DNA of 37,641 bases, from NCBI GenBank assembly GCA_035532295.1, contig DATKRH010000243.1, positions 1-37,641 of the forward strand, in the 5' to 3' direction. The notes below the pieces were generated by a model. It was not told the origin of the DNA. It was given only the letters and a program-made list of their open reading frames with translations, and did not search any database. The translations under genes were made by a program, and so were the position numbers. Of this stretch, positions 25,355 through 34,244 are shown piece after piece; positions within the stretch are counted from its first letter, which is position 1, and the number at the start of each line of letters is the position of its first letter. The DNA comes from DASUBV01 sp035532295 (GTDB lineage Bacteria; Actinomycetota; Actinomycetes; Streptosporangiales; Streptosporangiaceae).

Positions 25355-25589
25355 CCGACGCGCCGCGAGCCACTCCGCACGGCGCGCGCCAGAGGAATGG
25401 CTGCGGGGCCGACGGCTATAAGTCAGGCCGATGACGGTCTGGCGACATGGAGACGGCAGGTCCCGCACTGACACCATCGGCTCGGAGACCGCACCCGTGC
25501 CCGGCTTCTGGCACATGTGCGATCAACCGACTGCTGCAGTCAGTTCGGCCTCGGCAGACCTCTAAGGGACCTGACGAACGGAGCGCCTC
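25355..25589. promoter_or_regulatory. Leader region of the glycan cluster
   Basis: This 235-bp gap before the first glycosyltransferase holds an odd palindrome GACTGC-T-GCAGTC (25529-25541) about 50 bp before the start codon, and a TATAAG sequence near 25419. No confident promoter pair was found. It is the only sizeable gap before the ten-kilobase cluster, so the main cluster promoter is probably here. Confidence 0.4.
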
Positions 25590-26516
25590 ATGGCGGGAAT
25601 CGAGCCGGCAGTCACCATCGCGATCTGCAGCAACCGGCCTGAGCGGCTCAGCATGGCAGTTCCGCGGCTAGCAGCCGCCGCGCGGCGCGACGACCACCTG
25701 CTGATCGTGTTCGACGGACTCCTCGGTGACGCCGACGCGATCTTGACTGAGCACGCTTCGCCGGGCCGGGCACGGCTGGTGAGCAACGAGACGAACAGGG
25801 GACTGGCCTACAGCCGGAACCGGGTGATGAAGGAATGCCAGACCCGGCACGTGATCTTCGTCGATGACGACGTGGTCATTGGCAGCGAGGTGATCGAGGC
25901 GATCCGCGCCTCACTTGCCCGTGGCGCCGCCGTTGTGGGCGCCCGGGTCATCGCGGACCTCGGCGGCCGGGCACGCCCTTGGCATGTCACGAGCGGTCAG
26001 CTGCACTATCTCGGCGCGCATCCGCCCCGAGGCGCCGTCTCGATCTGGGGGGCGTGCATGGCGGTCGACATCGAGACGGCGCGTCTGCTCGGCGTTGAGT
26101 TCGATGAGGCCCTTGGCCGAGTGGGAGCGACGCTCTGCTCCGCGGAGGACACCACATTCGTCCGGGCGATGGTCGCGCGCGGCGCACGCCAGGAGACCCT
26201 GGCAGATGCCTCCGTGCGGCATCTGGTCGACCCGGGCCGGCTCCGCCTGGCATACCTGGTTCGCCGTTCGTACTGGCAGGGGCGCAGCGAAGCGCGGCGG
26301 GGCGACGCCTTGCACGGGCTTCGCAAAGAGTGGGCACGGAACGCGGCCGCTGACGCGCCTTCTGTCCAGCGGATCGCGCTGGCCGCGCTTTACACAGCCA
26401 GCGTCATTGCCGGAATCGCTGTCGAGTTGCTCCGCCCGGGACGCTCCCGCAACGTCGCTGGCCCTCTCACGCCGCCGGGTCCTGCCCACTCCGCAAGCGC
26501 GGCCACCCGCCCCTGA
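25590..26516 (+). CDS. GT2-family glycosyltransferase
   Basis: This 308-residue protein has a GT-A fold: TIAICSNRPERL at the start, NETNRGLAYSRNRVM, and a DDD metal-binding motif (FVDDDVV, Asp92-94). It also has an acidic base region (CSAEDTTFVRAM) near residue 190. A hydrophobic helix at about 262-283 and a basic tail suggest loose membrane association. It transfers a sugar from an NDP-sugar, with donor and acceptor unknown. GGAG lies about 7 nt before the ATG. It is the first gene of the rightward cluster. Confidence 0.88.
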   Translation: MAGIEPAVTIAICSNRPERLSMAVPRLAAAARRDDHLLIVFDGLLGDADAILTEHASPGRARLVSNETNRGLAYSRNRVMKECQTRHVIFVDDDVVIGSEVIEAIRASLARGAAVVGARVIADLGGRARPWHVTSGQLHYLGAHPPRGAVSIWGACMAVDIETARLLGVEFDEALGRVGATLCSAEDTTFVRAMVARGARQETLADASVRHLVDPGRLRLAYLVRRSYWQGRSEARRGDALHGLRKEWARNAAADAPSVQRIALAALYTASVIAGIAVELLRPGRSRNVAGPLTPPGPAHSASAATRP

Positions 26517-26565
26517 CGCCGGCGGCCACACCGACCGGCATTGACAGCACCGAGGAGGAGAACAC

Positions 26566-27309
26566 ATGCCTGCCGCAGACCTTGCAGAGGTTCAGCGACG
26601 CGCCCGCGAACTCGGCCCGTGGGTCAACGCCTTCGAGTACCAGGGCAACCTGTTCCCGAAAGACGAGGGGCTGGACGGCGAGACGCCCTTGCAGCCGCGG
26701 CGGGGCCGAGCCCAGGCGTTCTTCGAAGCCTTCCCCGATGCCAGGCGCATCCTCGAGCTGGGCTCGCTGGAGGGTGCCGACACTGTTCGCCTTGCCCGTC
26801 ACCCTGGCACCGACGTCGTCGCGGTTGAGGGGCGCGCCGAGCATGTCGCCCGCGCCCGGTTCGTCGCCGGCCTGCACGATCTCGCGAACGCCAGGTTCGT
26901 TCACGCCGATGTGGAAACCTTTGACCTCACGTCGCTGGGCTGTTTCGACGCTGTCCTGTGCGCCGGTCTGCTTTACCACCTGCAAGAACCGTGGAGCCTG
27001 CTGACCACGTTGGCTGCGATGACAGAGCACCTGTTCCTGTCCACGCACTATTGGGGTGGAGACGGAACCGTGCAAGATCGTGGATTCGCGATCAAGATGG
27101 TCACCGAGAGCCACCCAGAGCCGCGGACCCGGGCGCTTGCCCAAACGGTCCGGTGGTTCGACCGGGACTCCCTGTTCCGCGCGATAAGAGAAGCCGGCTT
27201 CAACCGGATCGACGTCCTGGATGAACGGCGGACCGACACCGTCTGCGACCTTGTCGCGGCGTGCTATCGCCCACCCGCCACCCAACCAGGCTCAGTCGGG
27301 CGACGGTGA
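26566..27309 (+). CDS. Class I SAM-dependent methyltransferase
   Basis: This 247-residue Rossmann-type methyltransferase has SAM motif I ILELGSLEGAD (62-72), an acidic residue ending the second strand (VVAVEGRAEHV) and a later FDAVLCAGLLYHLQEPW segment. The opening WVNAFEYQGNLFPKDE resembles methyltransferases of sugar and small-molecule pathways. A strong GGAGGAG precedes the ATG. It is followed after 4 bp by the oxygenase gene. O-methylation of a sugar or alcohol is a reasonable inference. Confidence 0.83.
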   Translation: MPAADLAEVQRRARELGPWVNAFEYQGNLFPKDEGLDGETPLQPRRGRAQAFFEAFPDARRILELGSLEGADTVRLARHPGTDVVAVEGRAEHVARARFVAGLHDLANARFVHADVETFDLTSLGCFDAVLCAGLLYHLQEPWSLLTTLAAMTEHLFLSTHYWGGDGTVQDRGFAIKMVTESHPEPRTRALAQTVRWFDRDSLFRAIREAGFNRIDVLDERRTDTVCDLVAACYRPPATQPGSVGRR

Positions 27310-27313
27310 ATAA

Positions 27314-27970
27314 ATGATGACCAGCGCCTTGACCGAATTCCGGCGTGACGGCTTCACCGAAATCCCCGCCTTCATCCCCGCCAGCCAGGTGCGCGCGCTT
27401 CAGACGTCCGCCGACGACCTGATCACGTCGTTCACTGAGCGCGGATACCGATCAGAGGACTTCTGGTTCTTCGAACGGCCCAGCGGCGACGCGCCTGTCC
27501 TGTACCGCGTCCACAACCTGGAGCGGCAAGGCTCCCCAGTCATCGCCAGCCTGTTCGCCGGCGGGCCGCTGCACGGCCTTGCCGCTGACATCCTCGGCGC
27601 CCCGGTCCGGTCCACCGCGTGCGCCATGATCGTGAAACTCCCATACGTCGCAGCTGCTGTTCCATGGCACCGCGACCGCACGTCAGTGCCGGCCCACACG
27701 GTCTGCAATCTCAGCGTCTTCCTCGACCGCTCAGCCGACAACGGCTGTCTGGAGTTCGTGGCCGGATCTCACCTTCTGCCCGACGGCGCCGACGTCGCAG
27801 CCGTCAGCGGCGCCGGTCCGGCGACGGCCGTGCCAGCGCAAGCTGGCGACGTCGTGGTGCACGACGTGCGGGCCGTCCACGGCTCGCGGCCCAACGGCAC
27901 CGCCACCATCCGCCGCAGCATCGTCATCGAGTTCGCACCGGCCGGCCTGTCCCTTCCACGGGATGGCTGA
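27314..27970 (+). CDS. PhyH-family Fe(II)/2-oxoglutarate oxygenase
   Basis: This 218-residue protein has the double-stranded beta-helix pattern of phytanoyl-CoA-dioxygenase-like enzymes. The iron triad is His119 and Asp121 (WHRDRT) plus His189 (AVHGS); Arg201 (RRS) would bind 2-oxoglutarate. The central CLEFVAGSH motif is typical. Such enzymes hydroxylate, desaturate or oxidatively cyclise substrates; the orthosomycin oxygenases that form orthoester bridges between sugars belong to this family. The substrate is unknown here, but the surrounding glycosyltransferases favour a glycan or sugar metabolite. Confidence 0.88.
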   Translation: MMTSALTEFRRDGFTEIPAFIPASQVRALQTSADDLITSFTERGYRSEDFWFFERPSGDAPVLYRVHNLERQGSPVIASLFAGGPLHGLAADILGAPVRSTACAMIVKLPYVAAAVPWHRDRTSVPAHTVCNLSVFLDRSADNGCLEFVAGSHLLPDGADVAAVSGAGPATAVPAQAGDVVVHDVRAVHGSRPNGTATIRRSIVIEFAPAGLSLPRDG

Positions 27971-28037
27971 CATAGCGCGAAGACATCCCGGCTGGCCAGA
28001 CCCCGCACTCACGGGGGACCTACGCCCAGGAGCAAAG

Positions 28038-29051
28038 GTGAAACAGCACGAAGTCAAAGTCACGACGATCACGGTCGGCACTAACGAGCGGAGGTGGCTC
28101 GGGCCCTGCCTGCGGTCCCTGCTCGCGAGCGACCGGCCCGGCATCAGCCTGACCGTCCGCTACATCGACAACAACTCCCACGACGGCAGCGCCGAGCTGG
28201 TGCGCGCCCAGTTCCCGACGGTGATCATCACCCGCAACCGCCGCAACCTGGGGTTCGCCGCGGCGAATAACGTGGGCATGCGCGCGGCGATCGCGGAAGG
28301 CTCCGACTATGTGTTCCTGGTCAACCCCGACACCCAGACCCCGCCGGACCTCGTGGCCAACCTGGTTCGCTTCATGTCGTCCTGGCCAGCGTACGGCATC
28401 GTCGGCCCGATGCAGTACCAGTACGACTCAATGTCAACGGGCTTAACAGAGCACAACGACTGGTCCCGTATGTCGCTGGTCAACGGGGAACGGCACGCGT
28501 TCTACTCCGACTGGCCCGACCACCCATCGCCCGCCGGTCCCGCCGCCGGGCGCGTACCGCGCACCCTGGAGCACGCCTACGTCCAGGGATCAGCGCTCTT
28601 CGCGCGATCTTCGGTCCTCCGCCAGATCGGCCTGTTCGACGAGGTCTTCCACACCTACTACGAGGAGGTCGACCTATGCCGGCGCGCGAGATGGGCCGGA
28701 TACCGCGTGGCGTTGCTGCTCGACCACGGAATCCAGCACAAAGGCGGCGGCGGCTCCGGGCACGGCCGGTACCGGCGCGTCCACATGCGCCGGAACCGCT
28801 ACTACTACCTGCTCACCGACATCGGCTGGCCACGACCGCGAGCCGCCCGCCTCGCCGCCCGGTGGCTCGACAGGGACCTGCGTGGCCGCAGCGTCGGCGG
28901 GCGCACCAGCCCGGTGCTAGGAACCGCCGAGACACTCGCCGCGATGGCCTGGCTGGGATCGCGCACACCTCAGATCATCGCCCGGCGCCACTCCCACCGC
29001 CGGCTCATCAAGTCCAGCCCAGCACGCCACGGCGAAGCGGACTCCCGATGA
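28038..29051 (+). CDS. GT2-family glycosyltransferase (rhamnosyltransferase-like)
   Basis: This 337-residue GT-A enzyme has VTTITVGTNERRWL, YIDNNSHDGSAELV, NRRNLGFAAANNVGM, a metal-binding NPDTQ and the acceptor-side motif EEVDLCRRARWAGYRV. This set resembles rhamnosyltransferase/WbbL-like enzymes. The GTG at 28038 has GGAG 5 nt upstream. An ATG at 27963 would overlap the oxygenase gene by 8 bp and add 25 residues not typical of the family, and it lacks a ribosome binding site. It ends with a 4-bp overlap into the next gene. Confidence 0.88.
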   Translation: MKQHEVKVTTITVGTNERRWLGPCLRSLLASDRPGISLTVRYIDNNSHDGSAELVRAQFPTVIITRNRRNLGFAAANNVGMRAAIAEGSDYVFLVNPDTQTPPDLVANLVRFMSSWPAYGIVGPMQYQYDSMSTGLTEHNDWSRMSLVNGERHAFYSDWPDHPSPAGPAAGRVPRTLEHAYVQGSALFARSSVLRQIGLFDEVFHTYYEEVDLCRRARWAGYRVALLLDHGIQHKGGGGSGHGRYRRVHMRRNRYYYLLTDIGWPRPRAARLAARWLDRDLRGRSVGGRTSPVLGTAETLAAMAWLGSRTPQIIARRHSHRRLIKSSPARHGEADSR

Positions 29052-30100
29052 CACGGCCAAGAATCCTTTTCGCCGCGAACCTGCACTGGAACGCCGGCTC
29101 CAGCCACATCCTGGCCCAATACGCGGCGGCGGCGCCCGACGCCGGCTGCGAGGTTGGCGTCAGCGCGCAACTGTCCCGGTTCGACGACCAAGTGGCCTCT
29201 TACCTGCCTGTCATCACTGACCTCGGCTGGGCGACGCACCTGGTGCTGGTCTTTGAAGGACGCCAGTTCCTGACCGCAGAGCGGCTCTCGCTGTGCGAGC
29301 GGATTCCCCGGCATCGCCGGGCGATCATCGACGCCGACGGCCACTGGGGGGCCATGGTCAAGGCGGGCGCGGATTCTTCAGCCGGCGCCTACCCAGCCGA
29401 AAGCTGGCGCCACCTGTACACGAGCCTCTCAGACTTGGTGCTCCAGCCGAAGCTGGCGGGTGAGCTGCCTGCGGGAGCGCAGGCGTTCAGCTACTTCGGA
29501 ATGCCGCTCCCCCACTGGGACGGCGAGGCGCGGCCTGCTGGGGACATGCCTTTCCAGGTGCAGTACATCGGCAGCAACTGGTGGCGCTGGAACGCGCTCA
29601 CCTCGCTGGTGCAGGCCGCGCACGGCGCCAGCCCGCCCATCCGCCGCATGCGGGTGTGCGGGCGGTGGTGGGACGGCCAGACCTGCCCAGGCCACGAGAC
29701 GGCCACCGTCTCGGAGCCAGGCTGGCTGCGCCGGCACGGCGTGGTCCTGGAGCCGCCGGTGCCTTTCGGCCGGGTCGTCAGCGAGATGGCCCGCGCCGCC
29801 ATTTCGCCGGTCCTCGTCCGTCCCGTCCTGGCCGCGCTCGGGTTCGCGACGCCCCGCATGTTCGAGACCGTGGCCGCGGGAAGCCTTCCGGCGTTCACCG
29901 ATGACGTCATCTGCCTGCGGCAACTCTACGACCTGGAGGCCGACGCCTTCCGCCTCGGCGACGACCCCGGCGACACGCTGTCGCGGATGCTCCGCGACCA
30001 CCGGCTCTACCGCCGCCAGCTTGTGCGCTTGCGGGCGCGTCTCCAGCACGAATTCGCCTATCCAAAGCTGCTAGCCACCCTCCTGGGGATTATCGGATGA
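29048..30100 (+). CDS. Glycosyltransferase, CgeB-like/group 1
   Basis: This 350-residue GT-B-type protein begins RILFAANLHWNAGSSHI. Its C-terminal donor-binding half contains ATPRMFETVAAGSLPAFTDD, the usual place where a glutamate contacts the nucleotide-sugar in CgeB-like and group 1 enzymes. It overlaps the upstream gene by 4 bp (ATGA). The central YFGMPLPHWDGEARP is a conserved-looking linker. The linkage formed is unknown. I would not distinguish CgeB-like from other GT-B families without a profile search. Confidence 0.75.
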   Translation: MTRPRILFAANLHWNAGSSHILAQYAAAAPDAGCEVGVSAQLSRFDDQVASYLPVITDLGWATHLVLVFEGRQFLTAERLSLCERIPRHRRAIIDADGHWGAMVKAGADSSAGAYPAESWRHLYTSLSDLVLQPKLAGELPAGAQAFSYFGMPLPHWDGEARPAGDMPFQVQYIGSNWWRWNALTSLVQAAHGASPPIRRMRVCGRWWDGQTCPGHETATVSEPGWLRRHGVVLEPPVPFGRVVSEMARAAISPVLVRPVLAALGFATPRMFETVAAGSLPAFTDDVICLRQLYDLEADAFRLGDDPGDTLSRMLRDHRLYRRQLVRLRARLQHEFAYPKLLATLLGIIG

Positions 30101-30120
30101 GACCGGCGAAAGAGGCACCT

Positions 30121-31329
30121 ATGCCGAAAGTGATCGTCTCGGGAGTCACAAGCTGCGAGAACCGGGGCGTCGAGGCCCTCGTGACCTCCATCGCCTTCGG
30201 GCTGCGGGACTGCGGCGGGGCGTGCCGGATGACCGTCTTGACTCAGACGCCAGACCATGACCGGGCGCTGGCGCCCGGCGACGGCATCGAGTGGGTCGCG
30301 GACCCGTTCGTGCTCTCCCGATCCTGGAGCCATGCCCGGCCAGCCGAGCCGCCCTCTCAGGCCGCCGAGCGCGCGCACGCGCTTCTCGCCTCGGCGGACC
30401 TCGTCCTGACCACAGGAGGCGATCTGCACACCAGCGCCTACGGCGTTTCGACCAGCTACCTGGCGGCTCCCTCAGCAGCCCTGGACAAGGGCGTTCCCGT
30501 GGCCATGATCGCTCATTCCATCGGCCCGTTCACCGACGCGGGCGAGCGCCGCGCCTTCACCGCGGCCGCCCGCAGAAGCGCCATCCTGACGGTCCGCGAG
30601 CAGGCGTCTCTTGACTACGCGACAACCTCGCTGGGGCTTGAGGGCAGCGTGGTGTCGCTGACCGCTGATCCGGCCTTCCTGCTGCCCGCGGCCCCACCTG
30701 GACGCGTCGACCAGATTCTGGCTTCCAGCGGAATCGGCCCAGACCAGCCATACCTGTGCCTGGCCCCGAGCAGGGGCATCGCAGGGTTCCGCCAGCTCGA
30801 CCACGCCAGCCACCTGGCCGCGCTGCTGCGCCTAACCGGCGAGCTGAGACGGAAATGGGGACTCCCAATCGTCGCGATACCGCATGTGCATGACTCCCGC
30901 CCGGCCAACGACGACCGCCGCCTTGTCGCCGAACTCGCCGCCGCGGCAGCCGGCGGGCTGCGCCCGCTGTCCGGCGGGCTGACCGCCGCTGAATATAAGG
31001 GCGTCGTGAGCCGCTCGGCCCTGCTGATCGCGGAGCGTCTCCACGCGGCCATCGCAGGGCTGTCCTCGGCGGTGCCCACCGTCGCCATCGGCTACTCACC
31101 CAAGTTCGCTGGTGTTCTCGCCGGTGCTTACGGCCCCGCGATCTCGCCTGAGGATGTCCACATTGATGTGCGGGCGTTTGTCAGCGACGAGGCCGCCGCG
31201 AGGCGGCTCCTCGGCAACCTCGACATTGAGGATCTTCGCCGCCACCTCCGCGAGCGCTTGCCGCTGGTCCTGGGGCGCGCGAGGGAAAACTTCGCCCTGG
31301 CATGGCAGGCGATGGGCGGGACGCGATGA
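30121..31329 (+). CDS. Polysaccharide pyruvyltransferase-family protein
   Basis: This 402-residue protein matches the PF04230 family: an N-terminal VSGVTSCENRGVEALV, the middle HSIGPF and TVREQAS segments, and a C-terminal SRSALLIAERLHAAIAGLS. Family members add pyruvate ketals from phosphoenolpyruvate to sugars, though some have other roles such as CsaB. The ATG at 30121 has AGAGG 6 nt upstream. An in-frame ATG at 30097 would overlap the preceding stop and add 8 residues. It overlaps the nitroreductase gene by 4 bp. Confidence 0.85.
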   Translation: MPKVIVSGVTSCENRGVEALVTSIAFGLRDCGGACRMTVLTQTPDHDRALAPGDGIEWVADPFVLSRSWSHARPAEPPSQAAERAHALLASADLVLTTGGDLHTSAYGVSTSYLAAPSAALDKGVPVAMIAHSIGPFTDAGERRAFTAAARRSAILTVREQASLDYATTSLGLEGSVVSLTADPAFLLPAAPPGRVDQILASSGIGPDQPYLCLAPSRGIAGFRQLDHASHLAALLRLTGELRRKWGLPIVAIPHVHDSRPANDDRRLVAELAAAAAGGLRPLSGGLTAAEYKGVVSRSALLIAERLHAAIAGLSSAVPTVAIGYSPKFAGVLAGAYGPAISPEDVHIDVRAFVSDEAAARRLLGNLDIEDLRRHLRERLPLVLGRARENFALAWQAMGGTR

Positions 31330-32396
31330 CGGCCAGGGCCGAGGCGCGCGAGCACGCGAGGTTGCCAGCGCGGCCCGCGACCGACGGGCGGCACGATCAC
31401 CGGTTTGCCCGGATCGCGCGGGCGGCAGGAGAGTACCGCTACGACGCGTCGCGGTTTCTCAGGCACTCCGCCGCGATCGTCCCCCGGCGGATGGCATCTT
31501 TGCGCGCTCTCGTCACGATGGACGCGCACCGCATCGAGAAAGGGCTATCGGTGCCCGCGCCGCGGCCCTGGTCCGGGCGGACCACAGCCGAGCGCCTTGC
31601 CCGCAACATCGACCTGTACCAGCGGTTCAGCGGCGACCGGGAGACGATCCACGCCGCCGTGGAGGCCCTCCGCGAGTACCTGAACAGGCACACCGCCAGC
31701 CAGCCGCCACCACCGGACTGGGCGCCGGCGCTGGCGGCCCAAGTCGCCGCGCTGCGGCCCGCCCTCACCCAGGGCGACGGGGCAGGCGGCACCACGACGG
31801 TGACCAGGCAAGCCATCCAGCGTGGCGGGGCGCTCGCCTCGCCCGACTTCTTCACCTCCCGCCATACGATCCGCGACTTCGCTGCCGAGCCCGTGACGTG
31901 GCAGGAACTGATGGCAGCGGTGCGGTCCGCCCAGACGACGCCATCGGTCTGCAACCGCCAGAGCTGGCGTGTCCAGGCCTTCCCCCGCGGGGCTCAAGCC
32001 GAGGCCGTGCTGGCCTGCCAGAACGGCAACAGCGGCTTCGGGCACACCGCCAGCCACGTCCTAGTGATCAGCGCCGACCTGCGCGCCTTCGTTTACCTGG
32101 GCGAACGCAACCAGGCATGGATCGACGGAGGCATGTTCGCCATGTCCCTGATCTACGCCTTCCACGCCGCCGGGCTCGGCACGTGCTGCTTGAACTGGTC
32201 AGTCGAAAGTGCTGCCGACCGGCGCCTGCGGGCAGTCACCGACATCCCGGACTGGGAAGTGGTGATCATGATGCTGGCGGTCGGGCGGCTACCGGAAACC
32301 CTCCGTGTCACCCGGTCGCACCGCCGGCCCGAAGACACCGTCCTCCGGGTCGGCGCATGCCGGAGCCCGGCAGGAAGCGCACCCGCGATTCCGTGA
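31326..32396 (+). CDS. Nitroreductase-fold protein, pyruvyltransferase-linked
   Basis: This 356-residue protein has an N-terminal helical region (about 1-165: ALVTMDAHRIEKGLS) and a C-terminal nitroreductase domain (about 170-345: SRHTIRDFAAEPVTWQELM, then TTPSVCNRQSWRV and VLVISADLRAFV). The SRHxxRxF pattern is the FMN-contact region. Long versions of this family recur beside polysaccharide pyruvyltransferases in exopolysaccharide clusters. Whether it still uses FMN or a redox substrate is unknown. The ATG overlaps the previous stop (ATGA). Confidence 0.8.
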   Translation: MTARAEAREHARLPARPATDGRHDHRFARIARAAGEYRYDASRFLRHSAAIVPRRMASLRALVTMDAHRIEKGLSVPAPRPWSGRTTAERLARNIDLYQRFSGDRETIHAAVEALREYLNRHTASQPPPPDWAPALAAQVAALRPALTQGDGAGGTTTVTRQAIQRGGALASPDFFTSRHTIRDFAAEPVTWQELMAAVRSAQTTPSVCNRQSWRVQAFPRGAQAEAVLACQNGNSGFGHTASHVLVISADLRAFVYLGERNQAWIDGGMFAMSLIYAFHAAGLGTCCLNWSVESAADRRLRAVTDIPDWEVVIMMLAVGRLPETLRVTRSHRRPEDTVLRVGACRSPAGSAPAIP

Positions 32397-32444
32397 CCGT
32401 CCTCTTCCCGTCCAACCGGACCACCAAAGGAATGGAGCCCCCGA

Positions 32445-33500
32445 ATGGCAAGGTACCTGGTGACCGGCGGAGCCGGCTTCATCGGCTCCCACCTCACCGA
32501 GAAACTGCTCGAACGCGGACACGATGTGGTCGTTCTCGACAACCTCAGCGGCGGGACCCGCGACCGGGTACCCGGGACCGCGACGCTCATAGTCGGCTCC
32601 GTCGCCGACGAACGGCTGGTGGCCGAGGTGTTCACATCGTTTCAATTCAACGGCGTGTTCCACCTCGCGGCATTCGCGGCGGAAGGCATCAGCCACGCCG
32701 TGAAGCGGCACAACTACGTGACGAACATGCTCGGCAGCGTCAACTTGATCAACGCCGCGCTCGCCTCGAAACTGGACTTCTTCGGCTTCGCCTCGTCCGT
32801 GGCCGTCTACGGCCGGGCCGAGCCCCCGATGCGCGAGCGCGACCAGCCGATCCCGGTCGACAGTTACGGCAACGCCAAGCTCGCCGTCGAGCGAGAACTC
32901 GACATCACCATGCGCCTGCAAGGGCTCCCGTACTTCGCCCTGCGCATGCACAACGTCTACGGCGAATGGCAGAACATGAGCGACCCATACCGCAACGCGG
33001 TCGCCATCTTCCTCAACCAGGTGATGCGCGGCGAGCCCATCAGCGTGTACGGCGACGGAGGGCAGATCCGGGCGTTCACCTACGTCGGCGACATCGTCGG
33101 AACCTTCCTGGCCTCGGCGGAGCGACGCGACGCGTGGGGTCACGTCCTCAACGTCGGCTCCTCGGCGACCTCGACGGTGCTGAACCTCGCGCACATCGTC
33201 CGGGACGTCATGGGCGCGCCCAACCACCCCATCGTGCACTTGCCAGCCCGGCACGAAGTCCACCGCGCCTACACCGACAGCGCTTGGGCGCGGAAACTCC
33301 TCGGAGAGTGGCCGGAGACCGATCTGCGCGCCGGACTGGCCAAAACGGCGAAGTGGGCGCGCGCCCACGGGCCAGCGGACCTCGTGTCGAACCTGGAGCT
33401 GGAAGTGCCGCAAGAGCGGTCAGCGGCTTGGGTCGGCTGGATACAGGACAGGCTGGGCGGCACGGAGAGCGGCAGCGAGCGAAGGGCCGCCGGGACCTGA
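32445..33500 (+). CDS. NAD-dependent NDP-sugar epimerase/dehydratase
   Basis: This 351-residue extended SDR has the NAD motif TGGAGFIG (7-14) and catalytic Ser118 (ASSVAVYG), Tyr141 and Lys145 (SYGNAK). It resembles UDP-glucose/UDP-glucuronate 4-epimerases, and HNVYGEWQNMSDPYRNA and YVGDIV fit the substrate pocket. It should supply an activated sugar to the neighbouring glycosyltransferases. A GGAATGGAG lies upstream of the ATG. Its stop codon shares a base with the next start (TGATG). Confidence 0.9.
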   Translation: MARYLVTGGAGFIGSHLTEKLLERGHDVVVLDNLSGGTRDRVPGTATLIVGSVADERLVAEVFTSFQFNGVFHLAAFAAEGISHAVKRHNYVTNMLGSVNLINAALASKLDFFGFASSVAVYGRAEPPMRERDQPIPVDSYGNAKLAVERELDITMRLQGLPYFALRMHNVYGEWQNMSDPYRNAVAIFLNQVMRGEPISVYGDGGQIRAFTYVGDIVGTFLASAERRDAWGHVLNVGSSATSTVLNLAHIVRDVMGAPNHPIVHLPARHEVHRAYTDSAWARKLLGEWPETDLRAGLAKTAKWARAHGPADLVSNLELEVPQERSAAWVGWIQDRLGGTESGSERRAAGT

Positions 33501-34240
33501 TGAGCGATCGGCGGCACCCTGTCGTCCTCCTCGACGTGGGAGGTGTCATCTACTACGACGAGCCCTTTGACCTGGCCTGGGTCAAGCTCGTCTGGGAGCG
33601 CGCGAGAGCGGCTGATCCAGGGTTCACCCTTGACCGGGTGCTCGACCACATGGAGCGCTTCTACGAGCGCCGCGGCGCTGGCCCAGGCAACGTCTTTCTT
33701 TCACCCCTCGCCCGGGAATCGTGGCTGGCCGTGCAAGGCCGGTGGCTGGAACTGGCGCAGCCGATTCCCGGAGCGGTGGAAGGCGTGCGGCGGCTCGCAG
33801 AGCACCGTGCCGTCTGCGTGGTGGCCAACCAGCCACCTCAATGCGCCGAAGTGCTCGCGGCGCTAGGCCTGGATGACCGCCTCCGGCTCATCGCCCTGGA
33901 CTCGCTCGTCGGCTTCGCCAAACCTGATCTCAGACTGCTCACCTGGGCGCTGGAACACCTGGCGTCCCCGCCCACGGACGCGCTCGTGGCCGGGAACAGG
34001 GTCGACCATGACGTCATTCCGGCCCGCGCCTGCGGGTGCGCCGTGGCCTTTGTTCTGCCGGACCACCGCTGGCGGCCACCCGTATGGGTGGACCCACCAA
34101 TCGTGGACGCCTACCGAAGGCTGCGTTCCGTCCCGCCTCTGCCTGCCGCCGGCGAGACCGAGTATGTCATCGACGGCGTGAGCCACCTCGCTGACCTGCT
34201 GACTGAGGAAGACGGATGGCCTGGTGCCCAGATGGCTTGA
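33500..34240 (+). CDS. HAD-family hydrolase
   Basis: This 246-residue HAD-fold protein has motif I DVGGVIYYD (nucleophile Asp12; the second acid is Gly, as in many DxGG HADs), motif II asparagine (VVANQ), motif III lysine (FAKPD) and motif IV GNRVDHD. A helical cap lies at about 25-90. It probably dephosphorylates a sugar phosphate or similar metabolite. Unlike the HAD protein at 18.5 kb, its catalytic residues are present. It is the last gene of the rightward cluster and stops 4 bp before the converging GT4 gene. Confidence 0.83.
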   Translation: MSDRRHPVVLLDVGGVIYYDEPFDLAWVKLVWERARAADPGFTLDRVLDHMERFYERRGAGPGNVFLSPLARESWLAVQGRWLELAQPIPGAVEGVRRLAEHRAVCVVANQPPQCAEVLAALGLDDRLRLIALDSLVGFAKPDLRLLTWALEHLASPPTDALVAGNRVDHDVIPARACGCAVAFVLPDHRWRPPVWVDPPIVDAYRRLRSVPPLPAAGETEYVIDGVSHLADLLTEEDGWPGAQMA

Positions 34241-34244
34241 GCCT

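Noticed and set aside
31112..34240. Single 1042-codon frame joining several cluster genes
   Set aside because: Only the last 246 codons (from 33500) encode a protein with motifs; the rest is out of frame with the pyruvyltransferase, nitroreductase and epimerase genes.
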